From positions 2,542,001-2,606,000 of the forward strand of contig CALOBT010000025.1 of assembly GCA_942491575.1 (NCBI GenBank): a DNA stretch of 64,000 nt, written 5' to 3'. The stretch's first letter is position 1. Each line of letters opens with the position of its first letter. The DNA is from CAZHNW01 sp942491575. GTDB lineage: Bacteria > Spirochaetota > UBA4802 > UBA5550. Shown here one piece after another: positions 45,485-54,571 of this stretch. The translations under genes were made by a program, and so were the position numbers. The notes below the pieces were generated by a model. It saw only the letters and a list, made by a program, of their open reading frames with translations. It was not told the origin of the DNA and searched no databases.

Positions 45485-46474
45485 ATGAATATTTACAAAC
45501 CAACAAAGGCTAACATTGCATTTGCCGCAGGCATCATAAGGGAGGGGGGTATTGTCTCCTTTCCCACAGAAACGGTTTACGGCCTCGGCGCCGATATTTT
45601 CAACACTGAAGGGGTCAGCAAAATTTTCGAAGCAAAAAACCGCCCCTTCTTCGATCCCCTTATTGCTCATATTGCGGATCTTTCTCAGCTGAATGACCTG
45701 TCTCTGCATCATCCGCCGATGGTATTTCAGCTTGCTGAAAAATTCTGGCCGGGTCCACTCACCATGGTTTTGCCCAAAAGAAATACTGTCCCTGACCTGG
45801 CCACGTCAGGCCTGAATACCATTGCAGTTCGTATGCCGGACCACCCGGTTGCCCTTGAATTAATAAAAGAAAGCAAAACGGCAATTGCCGCCCCCAGCGC
45901 CAATCCCTTCGGTTACCTTAGTCCCACCTGCGCCGAGCACGTAGCACGATACCTGGGAGAACGCCTGCCCATGATCATTGACGGGGGAACCTGCACAGTG
46001 GGAGTGGAATCAACAATCATTAAAGTCGGGGAAGAGAATATAACCCTCCTGCGTCCCGGGGGAATAGCGGCTGAAGATATCGAAGGGATCACCGGCCCCA
46101 TGCTGATAGACACCGGTGCAGATAATAACCCGGAGGCACCGGGAAAACTTCCCTACCACTATGCACCTGATAAAAAACTCTTTATTTTACCTTCAATAGA
46201 AATGTTGGAAGAGATAAACGAAGATTCTGCTTTTCTTCTTTACAAAAAGAAAAATGTCCCTGCACTTCAAAAGGTATCAAGGGACAGAATTTCATATCTT
46301 TCAGAAGAAGGAAGTTTAACGGAAGCTGCTTCTAATATTTTTTCCGCCCTGCATTATCTCGACCGGCTGCCGGTAAAAGCCATCTATGCAGAAGAAGTCC
46401 CCCGGGAGGGCCTCGGCATGGCCATTATGGACCGACTGATAAAGGCCTCCCAAAAATACGACCATAAGGAGTAG
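45485..46474 (+). CDS. Threonylcarbamoyl-AMP synthase (Sua5 type)
   Basis: 329 residues. The YrdC core (NIAFAAGIIREGGIVSFPTE, YGLGADIF, AKNRPFFDPLIAHI) makes L-threonylcarbamoyl-AMP for the t6A37 tRNA modification. The C-terminal Sua5 domain (from about 225, PYHYAPDKKLFILP) makes it the long form. It is cytoplasmic and is followed within five bases by the EI24 gene. Confidence 0.9.
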   Translation: MNIYKPTKANIAFAAGIIREGGIVSFPTETVYGLGADIFNTEGVSKIFEAKNRPFFDPLIAHIADLSQLNDLSLHHPPMVFQLAEKFWPGPLTMVLPKRNTVPDLATSGLNTIAVRMPDHPVALELIKESKTAIAAPSANPFGYLSPTCAEHVARYLGERLPMIIDGGTCTVGVESTIIKVGEENITLLRPGGIAAEDIEGITGPMLIDTGADNNPEAPGKLPYHYAPDKKLFILPSIEMLEEINEDSAFLLYKKKNVPALQKVSRDRISYLSEEGSLTEAASNIFSALHYLDRLPVKAIYAEEVPREGLGMAIMDRLIKASQKYDHKE

Positions 46475-46478
46475 CAGC

Positions 46479-47309
46479 ATGAAGGCATCAAACATTTTCC
46501 GAGAAAGCATACGACGCACCGGGTCCTTTGCAAATGGTTTTACATCAATTTTCTCTTCCCTGAATCTCCTGTCAAAACACCGTGGCCTGATCCTTTATTT
46601 TATTGTACCCTTCATCCTCAATATAATAATCCTCTCCGGTCTCTACTATGTATCATATATATTTATCAAACCATGGCTCTATGGCTTTATAGACGGCAGC
46701 GGGTGGATTTTTTCTTTTATCCGGGCGGTACTGGCCCCCCTTCTGATGATAGTCCTAGCAATAATTACCGTTCTCCTCTATTCGATAGTGGGAAATATTG
46801 TCACCGCCCCCTTTAATGATTTTCTTTCGTACAGCATTGAAGTCAGGGAAGCCAATATAAAATTTGACGAGCCCTTTTCTTTTAAGGTGCTTATTGCCGA
46901 CATCGTACGAATGACCCTGAATATTATCAAGATGCTGGGCATGCTGATACTTATAAACCTGGTCCTTTTTATCCTGAATTTTATTCCTCTCCTGGGGAAT
47001 ATCATCTATACGGTTCTCGGTTTTATGGCGAGCACCTTCTTTCTCGGCTTCCAGTTCTTTGACTTCCCCCTTGAACGCCGCCGCTTTGATTTCAAACAAA
47101 AGCTGAAGATTGCCTGGCGTTTCAAGTTCATGACCATGGGTCTGGGGACAGGCTTCATGGTGGTAACCCTCATTCCCATTCTCGGTTTTCTGGGTCTCAA
47201 CATGGCAACCATGGGCGCAACGGTACTTTTTCTTGACCACATGAGGCCCTTCCTTAAACTGGATGCGAATGAACAGGCAGAGAGTCCCGGGGGAAGTGGC
47301 GTCTCTTAA
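46479..47309 (+). CDS. EI24/CysZ-like membrane protein
   Basis: 276 residues, with about five membrane helices and the EI24 pattern: LLSKHRGLILYFIVPFILNI near 30, APFNDFLSYSIEVRE near 110, and PLERRRFDFKQKLKIAWRFK near 195. In enterics the CysZ branch imports sulfate, but EI24 members are broader, and the substrate here is unknown. A stem-loop pair overlaps and follows its stop codon. Confidence 0.8.
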   Translation: MKASNIFRESIRRTGSFANGFTSIFSSLNLLSKHRGLILYFIVPFILNIIILSGLYYVSYIFIKPWLYGFIDGSGWIFSFIRAVLAPLLMIVLAIITVLLYSIVGNIVTAPFNDFLSYSIEVREANIKFDEPFSFKVLIADIVRMTLNIIKMLGMLILINLVLFILNFIPLLGNIIYTVLGFMASTFFLGFQFFDFPLERRRFDFKQKLKIAWRFKFMTMGLGTGFMVVTLIPILGFLGLNMATMGATVLFLDHMRPFLKLDANEQAESPGGSGVS

Positions 47310-47323
47310 ACTTCCCCCCCATT

Positions 47324-47363
47324 TGTAATCCCGATATGGGCGAAATATACCGTCGGGATTACA
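47324..47363 (+). terminator. Terminator after EI24 gene
   Basis: TGTAATCCCGA and TCGGGATTACA, 11-base arms with an 18-base loop. A second hairpin (GGGGGAAGT at 47289 with ACTTCCCCC at 47310) spans the stop codon, so the two could alternate. Confidence 0.6.
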
Positions 47364-47438
47364 GGAATAAAGTTGACTGACACCCGTAATACTGTAACTT
47401 CGTAGTTTTATCCAGATTAAAAACCGGCAGAGGAAAGC

Positions 47439-48059
47439 GTGAACAAGGGATTATTTATAGTTATTGAAGGTATCGATGGTTCGGGAAAATCAACCCAGGC
47501 ATCGCTCCTGCACCGGCACCTTCAGAAGGCGGGCATGAAGACACTCCTTCTGGCAGAACCATCGGAAGGAAAATGGGGAAAGGAAATCAGAAGGATTCTC
47601 AGTGGCGACAAAATTCCCCCCGTGGAGGAACAGCTGGAACTCTTTTTGAAAGACAGGGAAGATGATGCCCGCTGCAATATTCGGCCTGCCCTCGCGAGGG
47701 AAGAAATAATTGTCATGGACCGTTACTTTTATTCAAATGCCGCCTATCAGGGTGCCATGGGTCTCGATTATAATTATATTCTCCGGGAAAACAGAAACCG
47801 AAACTTCCCCATTCCTGACCTTGTTTATTTTGTCGACATTCCCGTGTCCCTTGCCCTTAAAAGAATTGAGGAGCGCAACCACAGCGGCAGACGGGACATC
47901 TTCGAAAAAGAAGCCTTTCTCGAGAAGGTGAGAAAAATTTTCCTTTCGATGGAAACTGAAGGGCTGGTCATCATCGACGGAACTGCCAAACCGGAAAGGA
48001 TCAGCGAAAATCTTTTAACCCATCTTTATGACTATTTCCAAAAATCAGGAGTTTCATAA
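47439..48059 (+). CDS. tmk: Thymidylate kinase
   Basis: 206 residues from a GTG with GAGG before it. Walker A GIDGSGKST (about 10-18), DR-like motif VMDRYFYSNAAYQGA near 90, and the lid RNHSGRRDIFE near 145. It phosphorylates dTMP to dTDP for DNA synthesis. It is cytoplasmic. Confidence 0.92.
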   Translation: MNKGLFIVIEGIDGSGKSTQASLLHRHLQKAGMKTLLLAEPSEGKWGKEIRRILSGDKIPPVEEQLELFLKDREDDARCNIRPALAREEIIVMDRYFYSNAAYQGAMGLDYNYILRENRNRNFPIPDLVYFVDIPVSLALKRIEERNHSGRRDIFEKEAFLEKVRKIFLSMETEGLVIIDGTAKPERISENLLTHLYDYFQKSGVS

Positions 48060-48308
48060 AAAAACAACCCGGATCGTTTCAATAAAATTGAATTTTATAA
48101 AATTTCTGATTTTATACAAATTTGGACTTCCGGTGAAGCTGATACACTTTATGGACATTAAATTATTTTTATTCCCCTAATTACTCTTGAAAGCTGAGCT
48201 TTTCTGAGTTAATCTTAATCCTGTTTTAAATTATAATTCATGGCTGAAATATTTATTCCGCGAACAGGAAAGGGTCCCATTTTTTCTGATAATGCAGGAA
48301 GGAAAAAA

Positions 48309-50771
48309 ATGAAAAATCACAGAACCTTAAAAGGAACCATCGTCATGGTCATGCTGCCGGCTCTTTTTATCATCTGCGCCGGTAAAAAATCCGGGGCAGG
48401 AGTCTTTGACATCTATCCGGACCTTCATTCCGCAAGTCACAGCAGCGCCCCCTTTTCATCCCTGCAAAATCCGGTTTTTTCAGACGTCGGCAATTCCTCC
48501 AGTTTCGCATATCGGTATATAATACCTGACGGTGAGGAGGAAGGGGCTCACCTGATGACACTCAGATTTCTCGGTTTTTCATTTACCTACGGGTGGCATG
48601 AAAATATCTTCGATAGTACCACGGGGAATGTCATCAATTCCGGTGCCCATTACTTTAACATTAATAAAGGATTTTTCTGGGAAAACATTGCAGGTTTCGG
48701 TGTCGGCTATTCCTTTTCCAAAAGCGGCAACAGCACTTATGATAATTACGGGGCATGGTCCTTTGGTTTTCTCCTGCGTCCCTTTTCCTTCCTTTCCATG
48801 GGAATAACAATCAATGACGTAGGAGCAAAAATTGGCGGCATGTCACTTCCACACCGTGAAACCTATTCGGTTTCTTTTCGCCCCTTCACCGACAGGGTTT
48901 CTATCTCATTCGACACCATAAGAGAAAAGGGTGACGGTTTAAAGGATATGAATTTCGCCCTTGGAGGAGAGGTTCGTCTTCCCCTGGAGATATCACTTTT
49001 TTATAAAACAGATAATGACTGGAACATGCGTTTCGGTGTAGCCCTTCCCCTCTATTTCAGGGGGCCGCGAAGCAGTACCCTTCTGATGGATTATTACCGA
49101 ACCGTCAACAGCTCATCCGGGAAAGAACTGAACAGCCTGGGAATTGCCTTCCCATTGAACCACTACACGAAGGGAATAAGTATTTCAAGGGAAGAGACCC
49201 TCCTTTCCCTCAGACTTAACCGGAAAATCCTCGAACAGGAACAGGACGGTTTCTTCACCCGCAGAAAAATCACCTTCACTGAAATTATCGAGGGGCTATG
49301 CAGGGCTCGGACAGACAACAATATTACCGGTGTCGTTCTTCATATTGAAACAGGGGGATTCGGTTTAGCACAGATCCAGGAAGTCCGGGAAGAGCTGAAA
49401 CTATTTTCTAAAGCAGGAAAAAAAGTTTATGCCATTATGTATGGCGCGGGCAACAGGGAATATTATCTAGCAGCGGCTGCGGACCGCATATACTTTACGC
49501 CGAACAGCACTTTTAATCTAACCGCCCTGAGCGCACGGGTCTATTTTTTCAAAAACCTTCTGGACAAGGCAGGAATCAGTTTTGAGGAGATACGCAGGGG
49601 CAAATTCAAGTCTGCCAACGAATCCTTCACCCGGTCTGCACTTTCACCAGAAGCCAGGGCCAACCTGAAGTCTATTTTAACCGACCTCAACAACCAGTTC
49701 CTGGAGGACATCATTGCAGACAGGAAAATTACACCAAAGATTATCAATGATCTGTTTAGTGAAGGGTTAATCAAACCGGAAGAAGCGGTAAAACGTGGAT
49801 TCGTTGACAGGATAATGTATGAGTCGGAAGCCCTCAGGGATATTTCAGAAAGCCTCACGCAGGTACCCCTCAGCCGCTATATTGCAGAAAAACAGCAGCA
49901 GCACCGATGGGGCCTGAAACCCGCCATTGCAATTGTACAGGTGACAGGGGCAATCATCCGCGGGAAGGGAGGCAGCAGGGGCGTATCGGAGGCAACCGGA
50001 GATGATTCCTATAAAAACGATCTCAAGGCGGCCTTTTTAAATCCTGCGGTAAGGGCTGTCATTATCCGGATCGATTCCGGGGGAGGGTCCGCGGTGGCAT
50101 CAGATTATATGTTGAAACACCTTGTTGACTTTAAAAGGAAAACAGGCAAACCAGTCATTTTCAGCTTCGGGAATGTCGCCGCATCCGGAGGCTACTACAT
50201 CGCCTCAAGCGGTGATCCAGTTTTTTCCAGTCCCGGCTCCATCACCGGTTCAATCGGGGTCATTTCAGGAAAAATTTCCCTGGCGCAGCTCTATGAAAAA
50301 CTCGGTATCAGCAAGGAAGTGATTAAGTTGAGCGAATTTGCAGATATCTTTGACGAATCACGCAGTCTGACTGAACGCGAGCGGACGGTCCTGCAGAAGG
50401 GCGTCGATTTCATCTACGACCGATTTACCGGTGTGGTTATGAAATCCCGCAAACTTAACGAAAAAGAAATTTCAACACGCGCAGAGGGGAAAGTATTTAC
50501 CGGAACACAGGCAAAAAAAGAGAATCTTACCGACTGGATTGGGGGCATTTCCGCGGCGATTGAACTCGCACGAAAAAAGACAGGCATCGGGGCATCCTAC
50601 CGTATAATGATGTATCCGACGGGAGATACCCGCCTCCGGGAAATGTTTGAGACAGATGACGTAAGGCAAATGCGGCAGGTATTTAAAACAATTTTCAGCC
50701 ACATTGATCCTCTATCCCTGGCAGGAGAAGAATACCTCTTTCGTATGCCCTACAGGATTGAGATACGATAA
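48309..50771 (+). CDS. Fusion of beta-barrel-like N-terminus with SppA signal-peptide peptidase
   Basis: About 820 residues from the ATG at 48309, which has AGGAAGG before it; an upstream ATG at 48240 lacks one. A signal peptide is followed by 300 residues of alternating strands (FSFTYGWHENIFDS, GFGVGYSFSKSGNS, WSFGFLLRPFSFLS, MRFGVALPLYF) that read like a PorV-type barrel. The C-terminal half is a tandem S49 peptidase of the 67-kDa SppA type: catalytic Lys434 in GKFKSANESF, catalytic Ser626 in AASGGYYIA. SppA normally degrades cleaved signal peptides in the inner membrane. The barrel fusion would place the peptidase at the outer membrane; that location is inferred. Confidence 0.82.
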   Translation: MKNHRTLKGTIVMVMLPALFIICAGKKSGAGVFDIYPDLHSASHSSAPFSSLQNPVFSDVGNSSSFAYRYIIPDGEEEGAHLMTLRFLGFSFTYGWHENIFDSTTGNVINSGAHYFNINKGFFWENIAGFGVGYSFSKSGNSTYDNYGAWSFGFLLRPFSFLSMGITINDVGAKIGGMSLPHRETYSVSFRPFTDRVSISFDTIREKGDGLKDMNFALGGEVRLPLEISLFYKTDNDWNMRFGVALPLYFRGPRSSTLLMDYYRTVNSSSGKELNSLGIAFPLNHYTKGISISREETLLSLRLNRKILEQEQDGFFTRRKITFTEIIEGLCRARTDNNITGVVLHIETGGFGLAQIQEVREELKLFSKAGKKVYAIMYGAGNREYYLAAAADRIYFTPNSTFNLTALSARVYFFKNLLDKAGISFEEIRRGKFKSANESFTRSALSPEARANLKSILTDLNNQFLEDIIADRKITPKIINDLFSEGLIKPEEAVKRGFVDRIMYESEALRDISESLTQVPLSRYIAEKQQQHRWGLKPAIAIVQVTGAIIRGKGGSRGVSEATGDDSYKNDLKAAFLNPAVRAVIIRIDSGGGSAVASDYMLKHLVDFKRKTGKPVIFSFGNVAASGGYYIASSGDPVFSSPGSITGSIGVISGKISLAQLYEKLGISKEVIKLSEFADIFDESRSLTERERTVLQKGVDFIYDRFTGVVMKSRKLNEKEISTRAEGKVFTGTQAKKENLTDWIGGISAAIELARKKTGIGASYRIMMYPTGDTRLREMFETDDVRQMRQVFKTIFSHIDPLSLAGEEYLFRMPYRIEIR

Positions 50772-50773
50772 AA

Positions 50774-51775
50774 ATGAACACCACTTTTCAATGCAGCGGG
50801 GCGGCTGCCCTGGAAAAAAAGATGAATTATTTCGGGGCCCGGCAGGTCCCCTTTCTTTTTGCTGTCAGTTACAACAGGGAGAATGGATTCGTCATTCCCC
50901 TTCGGGAGGTCCCCTCGTCGATTCTCTACGACATTAATGGCTTCACTAACAATAAAAAAAGACCCTCAGGGGGGGGGAGTATTTTAACCAGAAATCCCGT
51001 CCCTGAAAATGAATACAACCTTGCCTTCAATAAAATAATTTATGAAATACGGCGGGGAAACACCTATGTAGCCAACCTTACCTTTCCCACGGAGATAACC
51101 ATTGATACATCAATGGAAGAAATATTCCTCAATGCACAGGCACCATTTAAACTTCTCTGTAATAACAGCTTTACAACATTTTCACCGGAAAGATTTGTAA
51201 GAATAAAAAATAACCAGATCGAGACCTTTCCCATGAAGGGGACCATAGATGCCTCCCTCCCTGACGCGGAAAAAACTATTTTACGTAACGAAAAGGAGAT
51301 GGCGGAACACGTCATGATTGTTGACCTTCTCCGCAATGACCTCTCCATTGTTGCAAAGGAAGTGAAGGTAGACCGTTTCAGGTACATCGATAAAATCAAT
51401 GCAGGGAAGACCCCACTGCTGCAGGTAAGTTCATGTATTTCAGGGAAGTTGAAGGAAAACTGGTTTACTGATATCGGAAGCACCCTGATGGCCCTGCTCC
51501 CAGCAGGATCAATAACGGGGGCTCCGAAAAAAAAGACCGTAGAGATAATAGATGAAGCGGAAATGGATGACAGGGGTTTCTATACGGGTATTTTCGGATG
51601 CTTTACCGGAGATGCCCTGGACAGTGCGGTAATGATCAGGTTTATAGAGAAAAAGGGGGACAGGATGTTCTTCAGAAGCGGCGGCGGAATAACAATAGAC
51701 AGTTCTCCCCTGCTGGAATATGAAGAGATGCTGCGGAAAGTATACCTCCCCTTTCAGGCAATGAGGTCTTCATGA
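50774..51775 (+). CDS. pabB: Aminodeoxychorismate synthase component I
   Basis: 333 residues, shorter than usual PabB because the N-terminal domain is reduced. The chorismate-binding core is intact: NLAFNKIIYEIRRGNTYVANL, SPERFVRIKNNQIETFPMKGT, ENEKEMAEHVMIVDLLRNDL (seen as NEKEMAEHVMIVDLLRNDLS), LPAGSITGAPK, and the late RSGGGITIDSS. It converts chorismate and glutamine-derived ammonia to aminodeoxychorismate for folate synthesis. It starts two bases after the SppA-type gene and overlaps pabC by four bases. Confidence 0.9.
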   Translation: MNTTFQCSGAAALEKKMNYFGARQVPFLFAVSYNRENGFVIPLREVPSSILYDINGFTNNKKRPSGGGSILTRNPVPENEYNLAFNKIIYEIRRGNTYVANLTFPTEITIDTSMEEIFLNAQAPFKLLCNNSFTTFSPERFVRIKNNQIETFPMKGTIDASLPDAEKTILRNEKEMAEHVMIVDLLRNDLSIVAKEVKVDRFRYIDKINAGKTPLLQVSSCISGKLKENWFTDIGSTLMALLPAGSITGAPKKKTVEIIDEAEMDDRGFYTGIFGCFTGDALDSAVMIRFIEKKGDRMFFRSGGGITIDSSPLLEYEEMLRKVYLPFQAMRSS

Positions 51776-52365
51776 AGAATAAAGGAAAAAATCTCCTGGT
51801 GGAATCACTCCTGATATCAAAAAACCTGGTACATAATATTGACTACCATAATCGCAGGATGAACCGAAGCATGAAAGAACTCTATGGTATTGACGATTTC
51901 ATTGACCTGAAAGAAATTATCACCATTATACCTGAGGGCCTTCACAAGTGCAGGGTAATCTACAGTGACAGGATACATGAGATACATTACCTTCCCTGCC
52001 ATGTTATATCACGAAAAAGTTTCCGTTTTATAGAAAGTAATATCAGCTACCGTCACAAATATGTTAACCGCGAAAAAATAAACAGCCTTTTAGCAAAAAA
52101 AGGTGAGGCAGAGGATGTAATAATTGTTAAAAATGGCCTGGTAACCGATGCATCAAGTTCGAATGTGGCATTTTTCGACGGCAGCTCCTGGATTACCCCT
52201 GCCAGTCCCCTCCTGCCGGGGACTACCCGCCAGCGATACCTTGATAGTGGACTCCTCACTGAAAAAGATATAACCGTTAACGAAGCCGAAAAATTTAAAA
52301 AAATGGCCCTCCTGAACGCAATTATCGATTTTCAAATTATTGAAAATCCCCGCTTTTACCAATAA
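51772..52365 (+). CDS. pabC: Aminodeoxychorismate lyase (class IV aminotransferase fold)
   Basis: 197 residues, short for the family. The PLP Lys is seen at SYRHKYVNR (about residue 92), and the late signature GLVTDASSSNVAFFDGSSWITP followed by LLPGTTRQRYLDSG is typical. It removes pyruvate from aminodeoxychorismate, giving p-aminobenzoate. Its ATG overlaps the pabB stop (ATGA), so the pair is co-translated. The shortened N-terminus may leave a reduced small domain. Confidence 0.85.
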   Translation: MKNKGKNLLVESLLISKNLVHNIDYHNRRMNRSMKELYGIDDFIDLKEIITIIPEGLHKCRVIYSDRIHEIHYLPCHVISRKSFRFIESNISYRHKYVNREKINSLLAKKGEAEDVIIVKNGLVTDASSSNVAFFDGSSWITPASPLLPGTTRQRYLDSGLLTEKDITVNEAEKFKKMALLNAIIDFQIIENPRFYQ

Positions 52366-52450
52366 TATTGTACAGCTCTGTCCCGTTATTTGTATTGACA
52401 AATGAACAGCAAAAGACCTATTATTAGAGGCAGAAAAAAATTAAAGATAT

Positions 52451-53401
52451 ATGGAAAATTCTATGAAGGTACTTATCGTCAACAATACAGAATCTGCCTT
52501 TAAGGCCATTAATCACTCAATCAATGATTCAAAAATTAAATTCGTTATTTCCGAAAAGGATGAAGATGTCATTGATGATATCAAAATTGAAAAACCCCAG
52601 ATTGTAATGATTAACTGGAGCGGAGAGGACATTGATGCCTATGAGCTGTGCAAAAAAATAAGACGCCTGAAACTCTCCATATATGTATATATTATTGTTA
52701 TTTCTGCACGGGAAAAAACAAACGATATGTCCCGCCTGATAACTGCAGGGGCTGATGATTTCATTTTTAAGCCCTTTGGAAAAGGGGAGCTTGCCCTCCG
52801 TGTAGCCATCGCCCGAAAGGCGATCAAACGGGAAGAGGCGCTGCTGAAATCAAAGAAAAAACTGATGAAACTCGCCAAGGAAGACCCCATCACCGGACTC
52901 CTCAACAGGAGGGCCCTCCTTGATGAAGCCCTGAATGAAATGAGCCGCGCTTCACGGGATAAAAAATATATATCATCCCTCATGGTGACTATTGAAAATC
53001 TTAATAGAATAATTGATGAAGATGGCCATGTTAAAGGTAATGCGGTCCTGCTTGAATTCAGCAATTATCTAAAGAAGGTCTGTCGCGGATATGATAAACT
53101 GGGACGATTTAATATCTCTCAATTCCTGATATTTCTTCCCGATACCCAGGTTGACCAGGCGGAAAAACTGGGAAACCGTATCCTGGAAGGACTTCAGGAA
53201 GGTGTAACTGTTCAACATGAAAAAGTCGAACTGGATTCTGTTATTGGCATTTCACAGCTTGCGCCTAAAGATATTGCAAGGCATACCGGAATTGATGACA
53301 TCCTGGTAAATGATGTTCTCCTCGATTCATTGATAAAGCAGGCGGAGAGTGCCGTAGAGGAAGCAAAGAATAGTAATAACACAATGATAATTTATCGTTG
53401 A
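52451..53401 (+). CDS. Receiver-GGDEF protein with both active sites degenerate
   Basis: 316 residues. The receiver (about 5-125) has Asn-Asn where the acidic pair should be (VLIVNNTES) and MINWSGE at the phospho-acceptor position, though the KP motif is kept (ADDFIFKPF). The diguanylate-cyclase-like domain begins DPITGLLNRRALLDE near 145; the signature GGDEF is replaced by NISQF in DKLGRFNISQFLIF. Neither phosphorylation nor c-di-GMP synthesis is expected. It may act as a binding or scaffold protein. It is monocistronic. Confidence 0.8.
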   Translation: MENSMKVLIVNNTESAFKAINHSINDSKIKFVISEKDEDVIDDIKIEKPQIVMINWSGEDIDAYELCKKIRRLKLSIYVYIIVISAREKTNDMSRLITAGADDFIFKPFGKGELALRVAIARKAIKREEALLKSKKKLMKLAKEDPITGLLNRRALLDEALNEMSRASRDKKYISSLMVTIENLNRIIDEDGHVKGNAVLLEFSNYLKKVCRGYDKLGRFNISQFLIFLPDTQVDQAEKLGNRILEGLQEGVTVQHEKVELDSVIGISQLAPKDIARHTGIDDILVNDVLLDSLIKQAESAVEEAKNSNNTMIIYR

Positions 53402-53402
53402 T

Positions 53403-54059
53403 TTATTTGGGGGGAAGTTGAATCCTTTCACCTAAAAAATGAGGCTGTTTCCCCGTAATATAGAGATCTACAAAAGCCTTTCCCCGTGCAAATACTTCCC
53501 TGATTCTGGTATTGAGAGATGCGGGCGGCGCAACATCACGGGCATTGAATCCTATCGCATCAAAGCTGTAGTGCTCTGCTATAAAAAGGGCCCGCTCATT
53601 ATGAAATTTCTGGGAAATTACCGTAAATGACTTCTGTCCGAAAATCTTATTGCACCTCACAACCGAGTCGAGAGTTCTAAATCCGGCAAAATCAAGATAA
53701 ATGGCAGATGCAGGTATTCCCTTTTTAATGAGAAATTTTCTCATTATCTTAGGTTCATTGTAGCTGTGCCGCCTGTTATCTCCGCTGGCAATGATATACC
53801 TTATTTTTTTTGCCCGATACAGGGAAACCGCTGCCTCCATTCGATGTACAAAAAAAGGATTCAAATAACCTCCCTTAATGTATTTGCTGGTTCCCAGAAG
53901 AAGCCCCGCCTTTTTTGGAGGGATTTTATCTATACTGGAAAACAATTTTCCTTCTGCAGATCTGGTTATTGTCCGATCTCCTGCTATCAGCAGTGCAATT
54001 ATAAGGAGACAGGGCAGAACAATCACTGATAATATAAATATGATAGTTTTTTTGTTCAT
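53403..54059 (-). CDS. SanA/DUF218-family envelope protein
   Basis: 218 residues. An N-terminal membrane anchor (IIFILSVIVLPCLLIIALLI) is followed by the DUF218 core: AGLLLGTSKYIKGG, RMEAAVSLYRAKKIRYIIASGDN, YNEPKIMRKFLIKKGIPASAI, DFAGFRTLDSVVRC. In enterics SanA is linked to envelope permeability. The reaction is unproven. It converges on the preceding gene with one base between. Confidence 0.85.
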   Translation of the reverse strand: MNKKTIIFILSVIVLPCLLIIALLIAGDRTITRSAEGKLFSSIDKIPPKKAGLLLGTSKYIKGGYLNPFFVHRMEAAVSLYRAKKIRYIIASGDNRRHSYNEPKIMRKFLIKKGIPASAIYLDFAGFRTLDSVVRCNKIFGQKSFTVISQKFHNERALFIAEHYSFDAIGFNARDVAPPASLNTRIREVFARGKAFVDLYITGKQPHFLGERIQLPPK

Positions 54060-54209
54060 GGCTATAAAGTTTTTTTATTATGTGAAACTAATACTGAGAA
54101 GAAAGGAATGAGTCAAGATTTTTGCAGGAAGTTTAATGTTTTTATGAGGAATTATTCCCCGGCTGGCCCTGAAAAAGACTCATTGCCGCCGGGAAAATAG
54201 TTACACCTT

Positions 54210-54551
54210 TCAGCCGATTGCTTTTTTGCCGCGTTCTCCGGTTCTAATGCGGATACAATCGGAAAGGTCCATTATAAATATTTTACCATCTCCGGTTTCA
54301 CCCTCAAAAGCACCTTTGGTTATGGCTTCTATGGTTCTCTCGAGAAATTCTTCATTAACAGCTATTTCAATTTTAATTTTTCTCAACAGGTTATCAACTT
54401 CTTTTACACCACGATAGATCTCGGTGACTCCCTTCTGTCTGCCGCAGCCGAGGGCATCAACGACAGTCATAAGGTGTACATTTGCTTTTTCAAGTTCAGT
54501 TTTCACATCTTCAAGTTTATGGGGTCGAATTACTGCAATAACATATTTCAT
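54210..54551 (-). CDS. PII nitrogen-regulatory protein (GlnB/GlnK) with Glu51
   Basis: 113 residues from the ATG at 54551 (GGAGG five bases before). PII signatures are present: KYVIAVIRPHKLEDVKTEL and the T-loop GRQKGVTEIYRG, then GDGKIFIMDL and RIRTGERG. At position 51, where enteric PII has the uridylylated Tyr, this protein has Glu (VKEVD). Regulation by GlnD-type uridylylation is therefore not expected, though ATP, ADP and 2-oxoglutarate sensing should remain. It lies 20 bases after amtB on the same strand, the classic pair in which PII blocks the transporter. Confidence 0.9.
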   Translation of the reverse strand: MKYVIAVIRPHKLEDVKTELEKANVHLMTVVDALGCGRQKGVTEIYRGVKEVDNLLRKIKIEIAVNEEFLERTIEAITKGAFEGETGDGKIFIMDLSDCIRIRTGERGKKAIG

Positions 54552-54571
54552 ACTGGCCTCCATTTTTCAGA

